Under the pieces are notes generated by a model. That model was not told the origin of the DNA, ran no database searches, and saw nothing but the letters and a program-made list of their open reading frames with translations. This document shows, piece after piece, positions 6,400 through 12,217 of a stretch of 12,217 bases of DNA (within the stretch, counting starts at the first letter, position 1; every line of letters begins with the position of its first letter). Source of the DNA: Clostridiales bacterium (GTDB taxonomy: Bacteria > Bacillota > Clostridia > Lachnospirales > WQUN01); assembly GCA_031271275.1 (NCBI GenBank), contig JAISWA010000162.1:1-12217 (forward strand). The letters run 5' to 3'. A program made the translations under genes and the position numbers.

Positions 6400-7344
6400 A
6401 TGGAGTTACTAAAAAAGCGGAAAGTTCGGCCCACGCCGGAGCAAAAGCGCAAAAGGCGTTACCGTTTCTTTCAAATCGGCTTTTTCGTTTTATTGGCAGT
6501 GCTCGGGACGACGGTTTTTTTGAATTACGATTACTGGCTCTTTAAAATTTTAATCGCCGACCATTATATCTTCACCGATACGTTGGACGTTTTATACAAA
6601 GATGCGGTGGGGGCGGAAAATTTCAAGGGCTATCGCCGGGATTTCGACCGTTTCGTGATCGCCGCCGCCACGGAAAAAATCCGGTCCGTCAACAACGACC
6701 GGTATACGAGCCTCTATACCCCGCAGAACTACACCTATCTGGTGGAGGCGGAAAAGTCCGACGCCAAGAACGCTTATTTAAAGGAACTTACCGGCGAGAC
6801 GGTGTATATGTACCTTCCCAACATTTCAACGGGCACGCGGGAATTTGTGTACGGCAACCGGGAAACGCTTTTGCGGTATAAAAACTTAGTGCTCGACCTG
6901 CGGGGGAATTACGGGGGGCTGTTGGCGGACTTTTACAGCGTGGCGGAGCTGTTCACCCCCAAAGGCGCGGTGCTTGGGCATGAAGTGACGCGGCTGAAGT
7001 TCCTGACCCACGCGGTAACCGCCACGCGGGACCCTTATTTTTCCTTTGAAAAAATAATTATCTTGCAGGACGCGAATACCGCCAGCGCTTCCGAGGGGCT
7101 GATTCTCGCGCTCAAACAAAACGTAAACCATGTGACGACACTGGGGGAAAAGTCTTTCGGGAAGGGAATCGGTCAGGTGAGGCTGCCGCTTACGGGCGGC
7201 TACGCGGTAAACGCGACGGTGCTTTTGGTGCAGGGACCGGACGGCAATACCGTACATAACGCGGGAATTATCCCCGACGTAGCGGGGAAACCCGGCGGCG
7301 ACCTGATTCAACAGGCGTTGGCGTTGGTGGGGCAAGCGCCGTAG
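6400..7344 (+). CDS. S41-family peptidase lacking a PDZ domain, membrane-anchored
   Basis: This 314-residue protein has a very basic N-terminus (residues 5-22), one membrane segment (about 24-42) and an extracytoplasmic S41 protease region. Residues 60-118 resemble the helical region before the PDZ in CtpA-type enzymes ('NNDRYTSLYTPQNY'). The chain then passes straight to the core: 'VYMYLPNI', 'LVLDLRGNYGG' (163-173) and the active-site set Ser229 in NTASASE, Lys255 in SFGKG and Gln259. No PDZ fits in between, so the usual substrate-binding and gating domain is missing. The catalytic residues seem intact, with one extra residue between Ser and Lys compared with the CtpA at 289-1470. GGAGG lies 9 bases before the ATG. 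It is divergent from smpB and 111 bp from htrA. The substrate is unknown. Confidence 0.85.
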   Translation: MELLKKRKVRPTPEQKRKRRYRFFQIGFFVLLAVLGTTVFLNYDYWLFKILIADHYIFTDTLDVLYKDAVGAENFKGYRRDFDRFVIAAATEKIRSVNNDRYTSLYTPQNYTYLVEAEKSDAKNAYLKELTGETVYMYLPNISTGTREFVYGNRETLLRYKNLVLDLRGNYGGLLADFYSVAELFTPKGAVLGHEVTRLKFLTHAVTATRDPYFSFEKIIILQDANTASASEGLILALKQNVNHVTTLGEKSFGKGIGQVRLPLTGGYAVNATVLLVQGPDGNTVHNAGIIPDVAGKPGGDLIQQALALVGQAP

Positions 7345-7369
7345 GCAACCTGAGTCAAGCGCGGTTGCC
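7344..7369 (+). other. Hairpin after the PDZ-less S41 gene
   Basis: GGCAACC (7344-7350) pairs with GGTTGCC (7363-7369) around a 12-base loop, starting at the last base of the stop codon. The following GTAAATTTAA is poor in T, so this is at best a weak terminator or an mRNA-stabilising hairpin. Confidence 0.4.
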
Positions 7370-7383
7370 GTAAATTTAACATT

Positions 7384-7402
7384 TTGTTCATACGTTGTTC
7401 AT
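7384..7402 (+). promoter_or_regulatory. Tandem octamer direct repeat upstream of htrA
   Basis: TTGTTCAT occurs at 7384-7391 and 7395-7402, 11 bp apart, so the two copies face the same side of the helix. An inverted copy, GAACAAC, is at 7430-7436. Tandem repeats with about 11-bp spacing are typical binding sites of OmpR-family response regulators; in Bacillus htrA is controlled by CssRS of that family. A weak promoter could use the second copy: TTGTTC (7395-7400), 17 bp, TAAATA (7418-7423). Confidence 0.45.
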
Positions 7403-7455
7403 TTGTGAAAAGTAGAATAAATAAAAACCGAACAACACTTATTTTGGAGGTATTT

Positions 7456-8913
7456 ATGGCGGAAAACGAAGGCAAACCCTACGACCCCTACGGCTTTTCG
7501 GAAATAGAGAGCATACAGCGCGAAATCGAACAGGATTTAAGCGCCGCGTTGCCCAAAGAAGTAAAAGCAGAAGAAACGGCGGAAGCGCGCCCGGAAGAAA
7601 TTTCGGCGGCTCCGGAAGCCTCGGATAACCCGCCGGCGGAGGAAACAGCGGACGTTACCCCCGCTGAAAGGCAGACGTTTTACCACGAGACCATCAAGCA
7701 CGACGAACCGGGGCGCGGAAAAAGTATGCGTTCCTGGCGCAGGGCGGTAGCCGCGCTGCTGATTGTCTGCACCCTCGGCACCGGCACCCTCGGCTTCGGG
7801 ATAGGCGGCGCGATTGCGTTTATGCAGAACCGCTCCGTAAGAAGTATAGAAGTGAATCAAAATGGCGAAAATCCAGACGCGGTGCTCAGCGTGGTCAGCA
7901 GCCGCACCGTGTTCAGCGGGGAAGGCACCGGCACGCTCAGGGACGTTATCAATTTGGCAGAGCCGTCCGTGGTGGGCGTAGCCTCTACCTTCGCGGCTTC
8001 TTCCGGTGAAAACGTTTTTGGAATGCCGCAGCAGTCGGCTCCGGCGGAAGCTTCGGGGATTATTTTCGCCGAGGACGCGGAAAAAGTGTATATCGCCACC
8101 AACAGCCACGTAATCAGCGGCGCTTCCGAGGTTAGCGTCACCTTCTTGGGCGGAACGCCGGTTTCGGCAAGCAAGGTGGGCAACGACGCGGACGCGGACC
8201 TGGCGGTAATTTCCGTGGATAAAAGCGACCTGGCGGAAGCGGGCGTTTCGGAAATCAGTATCGCCGTGTTCGGCGACTCCAACGAAATGGAAATGGGCGA
8301 CATGGTGCTCGCCATCGGCAATGTGTTCGGGGAAGGCAACTCCGCCACGCAGGGCATTGTCAGCGCCAAGGAAAAAACGATACCGTTGGAAAACCGCCAG
8401 CTCACCGTTTTACAGACGGACGCGGCGATAAACCTCGGCAACAGCGGCGGCCCGCTGATTAATACCCGGGGCGAAGTAATCGGAATAAACACCGCGAAAC
8501 TTTCTTCGGACCTTTTCTCGCTTTATCCGGTGGAAGGCGTGGGCTACAGCATATCGTCCAACGTGGCGAAGCCCATACTGGAAGGGCTGATTAATTCCGC
8601 CGGGCCTAAGCCGATACTCGGAATTACCGGCGGCACCATGACCGAGGAAATCGCCTCGCAGTTCAACATCCCCGCCATCGGCGTTTTTGTAAGCAGCGTT
8701 AACCAAGGCTCCGGCGCGGAAAAAGCAGGCATCGTCCGCACGGACATAATCACCAGTTTCAACGGAAGCGCGGTGTTCACCATTGACCAGTTGATTGCCG
8801 AAGTGCAGAAGTGCTCCATCGGCGACACGGTGGAAGTCAAAATCATCCGCGACGGAACCACCTCCATTACGCTGAAAGTGAAACTCGGTGAGGATACTCA
8901 AAATAATTTCTGA
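7456..8913 (+). CDS. htrA: HtrA/DegP-type serine protease with one PDZ domain
   Basis: This 485-residue envelope quality-control protease degrades misfolded exported proteins. An acidic, low-complexity cytoplasmic tail (about 1-90) is followed by a membrane segment (97-123). The trypsin-like domain (about 160-375) has His218 in 'IATNSHVI', Asp248 in 'DADLAVI' and Ser330 in 'GNSGGPL'. One PDZ domain (about 383-480) has 'LGITGG', 'KAGIVRTDIITSFNG' and 'VEVKIIRDG'. The size and layout match HtrA/YkdA-type proteins of Firmicutes. The start is ATG at 7456 with GGAGG 5 bases upstream; the longer open frame begins in the putative regulatory repeats and has no ribosome site. A terminator follows at 8968-9002, so it is transcribed separately from the GH17 gene. 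Confidence 0.95.
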   Translation: MAENEGKPYDPYGFSEIESIQREIEQDLSAALPKEVKAEETAEARPEEISAAPEASDNPPAEETADVTPAERQTFYHETIKHDEPGRGKSMRSWRRAVAALLIVCTLGTGTLGFGIGGAIAFMQNRSVRSIEVNQNGENPDAVLSVVSSRTVFSGEGTGTLRDVINLAEPSVVGVASTFAASSGENVFGMPQQSAPAEASGIIFAEDAEKVYIATNSHVISGASEVSVTFLGGTPVSASKVGNDADADLAVISVDKSDLAEAGVSEISIAVFGDSNEMEMGDMVLAIGNVFGEGNSATQGIVSAKEKTIPLENRQLTVLQTDAAINLGNSGGPLINTRGEVIGINTAKLSSDLFSLYPVEGVGYSISSNVAKPILEGLINSAGPKPILGITGGTMTEEIASQFNIPAIGVFVSSVNQGSGAEKAGIVRTDIITSFNGSAVFTIDQLIAEVQKCSIGDTVEVKIIRDGTTSITLKVKLGEDTQNNF

Positions 8914-8946
8914 CATTTCGATATTTTCCCCTCCTTTATTTTAAGC

Positions 8947-8966
8947 GTATGGGTGTCAACCCATAC
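8947..8966. repeat. Perfect inverted repeat downstream of htrA
   Basis: GTATGGGT (8947-8954) and ACCCATAC (8959-8966) form an 8-bp stem with a 4-base GTCA loop. It lies 33 bp after the htrA stop and immediately before the terminator hairpin. It has no T-tract of its own and may protect the mRNA 3' end or support termination. Confidence 0.6.
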
Positions 8967-8967
8967 C

Positions 8968-9002
8968 CGCCGGGCGGACTTGTTCCCCCCGGCGTTTTCT
9001 TT
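8968..9002 (+). terminator. Intrinsic terminator of htrA
   Basis: CGCCGGG (8968-8974) pairs with CCCGGCG (8988-8994) around a 13-base loop, followed by TTTTCTTT. The all-GC stem and T-run are typical. The 122 bp from here to the next gene hold at best a weak promoter (TTGCAT 9067-9072, 17 bp, TATGTT 9090-9095). Confidence 0.75.
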
Positions 9003-9124
9003 GAAAAAGAGCGAATAATACTACGCTGCCCATGTGTGACGGCGCCTTGCGCGTTAAAAGAATTGCTTGCATCTTTGCCTACTAACCGCTATGTTTACTA
9101 TGCAATGAAAGGCAGGTGCCCGTC

Positions 9125-10126
9125 ATGAAATTTAAATTTCTCAAAAGCCTTTTTTACTTCCTGTGTTTGGCGTTGGGCGTCGTAACGGGAATCATGGCGC
9201 TCATGCTCGTTGAGCGGCTTACGGCGAAACCGGCGGCGATTGAGGCAGGCGTATTCGACCCTTACGAAAGCGTCTGGAAAAACCCGAAGAATACGGCGGC
9301 GCTCAGCTTAAACTTTTCCCCGTATTTTTCACCGGGCTCAAGCGCGGAATCGGACAGCCCCCTGTCGGAAGCGACTTTGCGAGCCGCGCTTGACGCGGTG
9401 CGCCCCTTTGCCGATACCATCAGAACTTTCACGGTCAGCGGGGAAATGGCAAAACTGTACGCCATAAACCGCGAAAGCTACGGTATGCGGGTAATCGCCG
9501 GCGCGTGGATCGGGGCGTCTTATACCGGCGAACAGGTGCGGGCGGAACTGGCGCAGCTTGCGGAACTTGCCAACAACGGCCTGATCGACATGGCGATTGT
9601 GGGCAGCGAGGGTTTGCTCCGGGGCGACTACACCGAAGACGACCTCATAAAATGGTTCAACGATTTACGGGGAATGCTGAAAAAAGACGTGCCCGTCGGC
9701 ACTTCGGACTCCGCCGCGGCACTGCTCGGCAGCGGGAAGGTGCTTGCCGCGTCGGACGTTTTGCTTTTCACCTATTACCCGTGGTTCCAAAACGTCCCCG
9801 TAGACCGCGCGACGGAAGACTTCAAGGGCATGTACGCCCGCATTAGGGATGCCGCGGGGCAGGACAAACAAATCATATGCAGCGAAAGCGGGTGGAAGTT
9901 CGAGGGGGAAGGGATGGGCAATATCCAACCCGACCCGGACGACGCGGCGCGGTACTTATCCGAAATGTACGCCTTCTCCCGCGAAGCGAACTTGGAAATT
10001 ATTTTTTTCGAAGCGTTTGAGGAACCGTGGAAGGGCGGCGATTCCGGTTGGGGGCTGCTCGATACCGGGCTTGAGCCGCGCCCCGCGGTAAAGGGCATGT
10101 TGGATTGGATAGCCACGCTTCGCTAA
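9125..10126 (+). CDS. GH17-family beta-1,3-glucanase homologue, membrane-anchored
   Basis: This 333-residue protein has one N-terminal membrane segment (about 8-29) and a clan GH-A TIM-barrel domain like bacterial family-17 glycoside hydrolases, which cut or transglycosylate beta-1,3-glucans. Landmarks are 'ALSLNFSPYFSPGS' (first strand), 'TIRTFTV', 'RVIAGAWIG', the acid/base strand 'MAIVGSEGLLRGD' with Glu162, 'LLFTYYPWFQ', the nucleophile strand 'IICSESGWKF' with Glu254, and 'IIFFEAFEEPWK' near 292-303. The residue before Glu162 is Ser161 where GH-A enzymes have an almost invariant Asn, so activity may be changed. ATG 9125 is preferred, with AGG 8 bases upstream; GTG at 9116 would give a start three residues longer. 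The next two genes follow on the same strand. An inactive sugar-binding protein is the alternative. Confidence 0.82.
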   Translation: MKFKFLKSLFYFLCLALGVVTGIMALMLVERLTAKPAAIEAGVFDPYESVWKNPKNTAALSLNFSPYFSPGSSAESDSPLSEATLRAALDAVRPFADTIRTFTVSGEMAKLYAINRESYGMRVIAGAWIGASYTGEQVRAELAQLAELANNGLIDMAIVGSEGLLRGDYTEDDLIKWFNDLRGMLKKDVPVGTSDSAAALLGSGKVLAASDVLLFTYYPWFQNVPVDRATEDFKGMYARIRDAAGQDKQIICSESGWKFEGEGMGNIQPDPDDAARYLSEMYAFSREANLEIIFFEAFEEPWKGGDSGWGLLDTGLEPRPAVKGMLDWIATLR

Positions 10127-10135
10127 ACAACGCGC

Positions 10136-10169
10136 GATGAATTTCTGTTTGCCATTCATCCGCTATAAT
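10136..10169 (+). promoter_or_regulatory. Possible promoter with inverted repeat before the membrane-protein/lipoprotein pair
   Basis: A perfect TATAAT stands at 10164-10169, but no clear -35 is at the right distance. Immediately upstream, GATGAAT (10136-10142) and ATTCATC (10154-10160) form a 7-bp inverted repeat over the -35 area, as an operator for a repressor or an activator would. The repeat lies 9 bp after the GH17 stop. It lacks a T-run, so it is unlikely to be a terminator. Confidence 0.45.
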
Positions 10170-10198
10170 AAGGAAAAATAAAGGTAGGAGCCAATACG

Positions 10199-10723
10199 GT
10201 GGAAGACCCCAACTTTTTCAGGAAACACCGGAAGCTTTTAGTCTTGGTGTTTAGCCTGTTTATCCTGCTTATCGGCTATACGCTGCTTATTATATGGAGG
10301 GCGCAAACGCTGCCGCCTCCGGAAGCGACAGAAGCGCTTTCGCCGCCTACAGGCACACCCGCGCCCGTTATCGCCCGCTTGGAAAATGTGGCGTACAGCG
10401 TTGGCTCGTCAAACGTCAGCGGGGAAGTCATAGCCGAAGACGCGTCTATGTATCAGGTTATGGTATTTATAAAAACCCATGACGAATACCTCCCGCAGCC
10501 CTCCGGCGAAAGCGCCGCCGGCGCGGTAACCGGCGAGGGCGCGTTCAGCATACCGGTAAGCCTGCCCGAAGCGCGGACGCCGGGGTATTTTTGCGTGTTG
10601 CTTATGGCTTCCGACTACGACTATGAAGCCGCGAAAGCCCTGGCGTTTGACCGCAACATGAAAGCGTGGGAAATCGCGCGGGAAGACGCGATAGACGAAG
10701 TTTGGGATATGCCGACGGCATAA
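10199..10723 (+). CDS. Single-pass membrane protein with an extracytoplasmic beta-sandwich-like domain
   Basis: The function is not known. The 174-residue product has a short basic N-terminus, one membrane segment (13-33), a linker rich in Pro, Thr and Ala (37-57) and one outer domain (about 58-145). That domain has alternating hydrophobic residues ('YSVGSSNVSGEVIAE', 'YQVMVFIKTH', 'GAFSIPVSL', 'GYFCVLLMASDYDY'), a pattern typical of a small beta-sandwich. It resembles domains accompanying carbohydrate-active proteins and the first domain of the next gene, but this is by eye only. The start is GTG at 10199 with AGGAG 8 bases upstream. It lies 72 bp after the GH17 gene and 20 bp before the lipoprotein gene, with which it is probably co-transcribed. 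Confidence 0.8.
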   Translation: MEDPNFFRKHRKLLVLVFSLFILLIGYTLLIIWRAQTLPPPEATEALSPPTGTPAPVIARLENVAYSVGSSNVSGEVIAEDASMYQVMVFIKTHDEYLPQPSGESAAGAVTGEGAFSIPVSLPEARTPGYFCVLLMASDYDYEAAKALAFDRNMKAWEIAREDAIDEVWDMPTA

Positions 10724-10743
10724 ATTCAAGAGGAGGGTCCGGC

Positions 10744-11916
10744 ATGAGAAGAATGTTTTTATTGGCGGCTGTGATGACCGTTTTAGCGGTAGCCGCCGGG
10801 TGCGGAAGCGCGCCGCCAAACGGCGCGTCGCAGCCTTCGCTTACCGGGTTGGAAATTTCCGGCTACGGTATGCTGAGCGGAAGCGTAAGCAACGCCGGCG
10901 CCGACGACCGGATATATGTTTACCTGACCGGCGGCGAGAGCCATCTTCAGGAATCGGAAACGGAAAACCCCATGTTCCCCATTAAAGACGGCGGCAGGTT
11001 TGAAGTGCAGCTGACGGACACAAGCGCGCGCTCCGCCACGGTGTACGTGGCGAACAAGGGAATTAACTTTCACGATTTATCCGTTTTAGAAGCCGGGAGC
11101 GTAGCCAAAGCGGAGCGGGACGTTCCGGACATTACGTTTTTTAAAATAGTCTATGACCTCAATTACGAAACGGACGAAACCCCGCCGCAAAGCACCCTAA
11201 AATTCGCGGGAAGGCCCGCGAAGCTAACGCCCGACGTACCGAAGCGCGCCGAATATCAATTCCTGGGTTGGAGCCCGAACAAAGGCGACGAAGAACCCAA
11301 ATACAGCGCCGGAGGGAATTTTGTCGGCGACTATGACGCGACCCTGTACGCCGTATGGGCATATGCCGGCGAAACGCCAAAGCCCGAGCCTTTCGTCCTG
11401 CTCGCGGACGACGGCGCCACGACGGACCGGTACCGGAACGTCGCGCTGATGGGTTCCGACAATAACGGAAACGACGGTTCCATTGCCTTCGACACCCACG
11501 ACACCGGCGAGGCGTACATTGGCGAAGGTTCCGTCCGCATATCGTACACCGCGCCCGCAGACGGGAGCGCACACTGGTCCGGCTTGGTTTTACTTTACGC
11601 GCCCGAAATAGAGGATGAGGGCGCTTGGAAGGGAGACCCCGGTGAACTGGGGCCCGACTTGTCAAAAGGTTATACCAAGATAACCCTTTGGGTGAAGGGA
11701 AGCGGCGGCGTAGGTAAGATTTTCAGCGAGTACAACGGCGGCGCGCAGGCGTCGAAATTCATTACCTTTACGGAGGAATGGCAGCAGGTGGTGCTGGAAA
11801 TACCCAAAAACGCCAAATACAACAACATTATGTTCGGCGCAAGTTTTAATCAGGCGAACCCCGGCGAAAAAGGCGGAACGGTGAGCTTTTGGGCGGACGG
11901 GCTGCAGTTTGAATAA
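10744..11916 (+). CDS. Surface lipoprotein with InlB-type B repeat and putative carbohydrate-binding C-terminal domain
   Basis: This 390-residue exported lipoprotein has a signal peptide 1-19 with the lipobox VAAGC and lipidated Cys20. Residues about 33-110 form a small beta domain ('YGMLSGSVSNAG', 'RIYVYLTGG', 'DGGRFEVQLTD'), similar in layout to the domain of the preceding gene. Residues about 132-206 match an InlB B-type (Listeria-Bacteroides) repeat: 'FKIVYDLNYETDETPPQST', 'EYQFLGWSPNK', 'DATLYAVWA'. The C-terminus, about 215-390, looks like a jelly-roll sugar-binding domain ('EGSVRISYTAP', 'YTKITLWVKGSGG', 'EEWQQVVLEIPK', 'SFWADGLQFE'), as found in non-catalytic CBMs. AGGAGG is 7 bases before the ATG. 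No catalytic motif is seen, so a binding or scaffold role is more likely than an enzyme. Its neighbours suggest a polysaccharide substrate. Confidence 0.85.
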   Translation: MRRMFLLAAVMTVLAVAAGCGSAPPNGASQPSLTGLEISGYGMLSGSVSNAGADDRIYVYLTGGESHLQESETENPMFPIKDGGRFEVQLTDTSARSATVYVANKGINFHDLSVLEAGSVAKAERDVPDITFFKIVYDLNYETDETPPQSTLKFAGRPAKLTPDVPKRAEYQFLGWSPNKGDEEPKYSAGGNFVGDYDATLYAVWAYAGETPKPEPFVLLADDGATTDRYRNVALMGSDNNGNDGSIAFDTHDTGEAYIGEGSVRISYTAPADGSAHWSGLVLLYAPEIEDEGAWKGDPGELGPDLSKGYTKITLWVKGSGGVGKIFSEYNGGAQASKFITFTEEWQQVVLEIPKNAKYNNIMFGASFNQANPGEKGGTVSFWADGLQFE

Positions 11917-11937
11917 TAAAAAACTTTAAAGGGGGGG

Positions 11938-11968
11938 TTGACTTTCGAGCTGCTTGAAAGTTTATACT
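11938..11968 (+). promoter_or_regulatory. MerR-family-type promoter with long spacer and dyad operator
   Basis: TTGACT (11938-11943), a 19-bp spacer and TATACT (11963-11968) give the over-long spacing characteristic of promoters that MerR-family activators untwist. A dyad covers 11941-11961: arms ACTTTCGAGC and GCTTGAAAGT around a single central base, matching at 9 of 10 positions. Seven G bases precede the -35. No MerR-type gene is in the window. The same dyad could also fold in RNA as an 8-bp hairpin and act as a weak terminator for the lipoprotein gene, but its T-run is poor. Confidence 0.65.
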
Positions 11969-11974
11969 GAAGCC

Positions 11975-12072
11975 GTTCAAAGAAGTCTTACATAGACAAA
12001 CGGTTCTTTAATATAGAGAAGTCCCCTCTTAAGATGAAAAAAAGCGGATAATCCCCCTTATCCGCTTTTTTT
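11975..12072 (+). ncRNA. Candidate short transcript from the MerR-type promoter to the terminator
   Basis: If the MerR-type promoter works, RNA would begin near 11975 and end at the strong terminator, giving about 98 bases without a credible reading frame. The only ATG (12034) opens a five-codon frame without a ribosome site. A partial stem, GAA(G)CCGTT (11969-11977) with AACGGTTC (11999-12006), lies at the predicted 5' end; only part of the left arm would be transcribed. A small RNA is one possibility; a leftover promoter whose gene was lost is the other. Confidence 0.25.
12037..12072. terminator. Strong bidirectional intrinsic terminator
   Basis: Perfect 15-base arms AAAAAAAGCGGATAA (12037-12051) and TTATCCGCTTTTTTT (12058-12072) enclose a six-base TCCCCC loop. 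Seven T bases follow the GC part on either strand. It can end transcription from the MerR-type promoter and from the minus-strand gene entering from the right edge. Confidence 0.92.
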
Positions 12073-12105
12073 CGTGCAAAAAACATTTTTACGCTATCCC
12101 CCCGG

Positions 12106-12217
12106 TTAAAAGATACGTACCACCTGCGCGGAGGACCGGTCCCTTGCCAACTGATATTCAGCGCCGGCCTTATAGGCTTCCGCATCAATGGTTAAATCCG
12201 TCGCCACCCATTTACCG
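12106..12217 (-). CDS. 3' end of an unidentified protein-coding gene
   Basis: An open frame enters from the right edge and stops at TAA (12106-12108), coding for the last 36 residues of a protein. These include 'GKWVATDLTIDAEAYKAGAE' and end 'SSAQVVRIF'. The composition is protein-like, and the stop is followed 33 bp later by the strong terminator, which supports a real gene. I do not recognise the family from so short a tail, and nothing can be said about function. Confidence 0.6.
   Translation of the reverse strand, partial: GKWVATDLTIDAEAYKAGAEYQLARDRSSAQVVRIF

Noticed and set aside
5793..6452. A 219-codon minus-strand frame overlapping smpB
   Set aside because: It is out of frame with an unmistakable SmpB, is extremely Arg/Gly/Ala-rich and overlaps the start of the divergent S41 gene.
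12034..12051. Five-codon ATG frame (MKKSG) before the terminator, as a leader peptide
   Set aside because: There is no ribosome site, no regulatory codon run and no downstream gene to control.
11988..12188. A 66-codon minus-strand frame across the terminator
   Set aside because: It runs through a perfect bidirectional terminator, and its frame conflicts with the coding tail at 12106-12217.
1..12217. CRISPR arrays, insertion sequences, phage genes or toxin-antitoxin pairs
   Set aside because: Read on both strands, no regularly spaced repeat, transposase or integrase motif or small toxin-antitoxin gene pair was seen.

Overview
The window looks like chromosomal DNA of an endospore-forming, flagellated member of the Firmicutes (Clostridia-like), with GC content around the mid-50s by eye. 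The evidence is a full-length Spo0A with an almost canonical DNA-binding domain, an Mbl/MreB gene joined to flagellar rod genes in the Bacillus-type mbl-flhO-flhP order, strong AGGAGG-type ribosome sites, a lipoprotein with a classical lipobox, and no outer-membrane genes. I cannot name the genus.

Left part (1-2760). The minus strand carries an S41 carboxy-terminal processing protease followed by the start of recJ, which runs off the left edge. Divergent from these is spo0A, with a well-formed sigma-A promoter. The spoIVB gene that commonly precedes spo0A is not here. Just after spo0A comes a tRNA-Arg(CCT) with its own promoter, then a bidirectional terminator that also closes the convergent flagellar operon. 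A long imperfect inverted repeat covers the tRNA promoter -10 and runs into the 5' end of the tRNA.

Middle part (2763-6334, minus strand). smpB is followed by a probable four-gene operon in the order mbl, flgF, flgG, flgJ (rod-binding domain only). It couples a cell-shape actin homologue with hook/rod proteins.

Right part (6400-11916, plus strand). This is an envelope and secretion region. It holds an S41 protease lacking a PDZ domain, an HtrA/DegP-type serine protease with one PDZ domain, a membrane-anchored GH17-type beta-glucanase homologue with an altered acid/base motif, a small single-pass membrane protein with an extracytoplasmic beta-sandwich-like domain, and a multi-domain lipoprotein containing one InlB-type B repeat and a putative carbohydrate-binding C-terminus. 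The last three may work together on a beta-glucan-like polymer at the cell surface; this is inference.

Right edge (11917-12217). A promoter with every hallmark of MerR-family control (TTGACT, 19-bp spacer filled by a near-perfect dyad, TATACT) points into about 100 bp that hold no gene and end at a very strong bidirectional terminator. Beyond it, the 3' end of an unidentified minus-strand gene enters from the right edge. The orphan MerR-type promoter, the tRNA-overlapping inverted repeat and the GH17/lipoprotein cluster are the parts most worth a second look.
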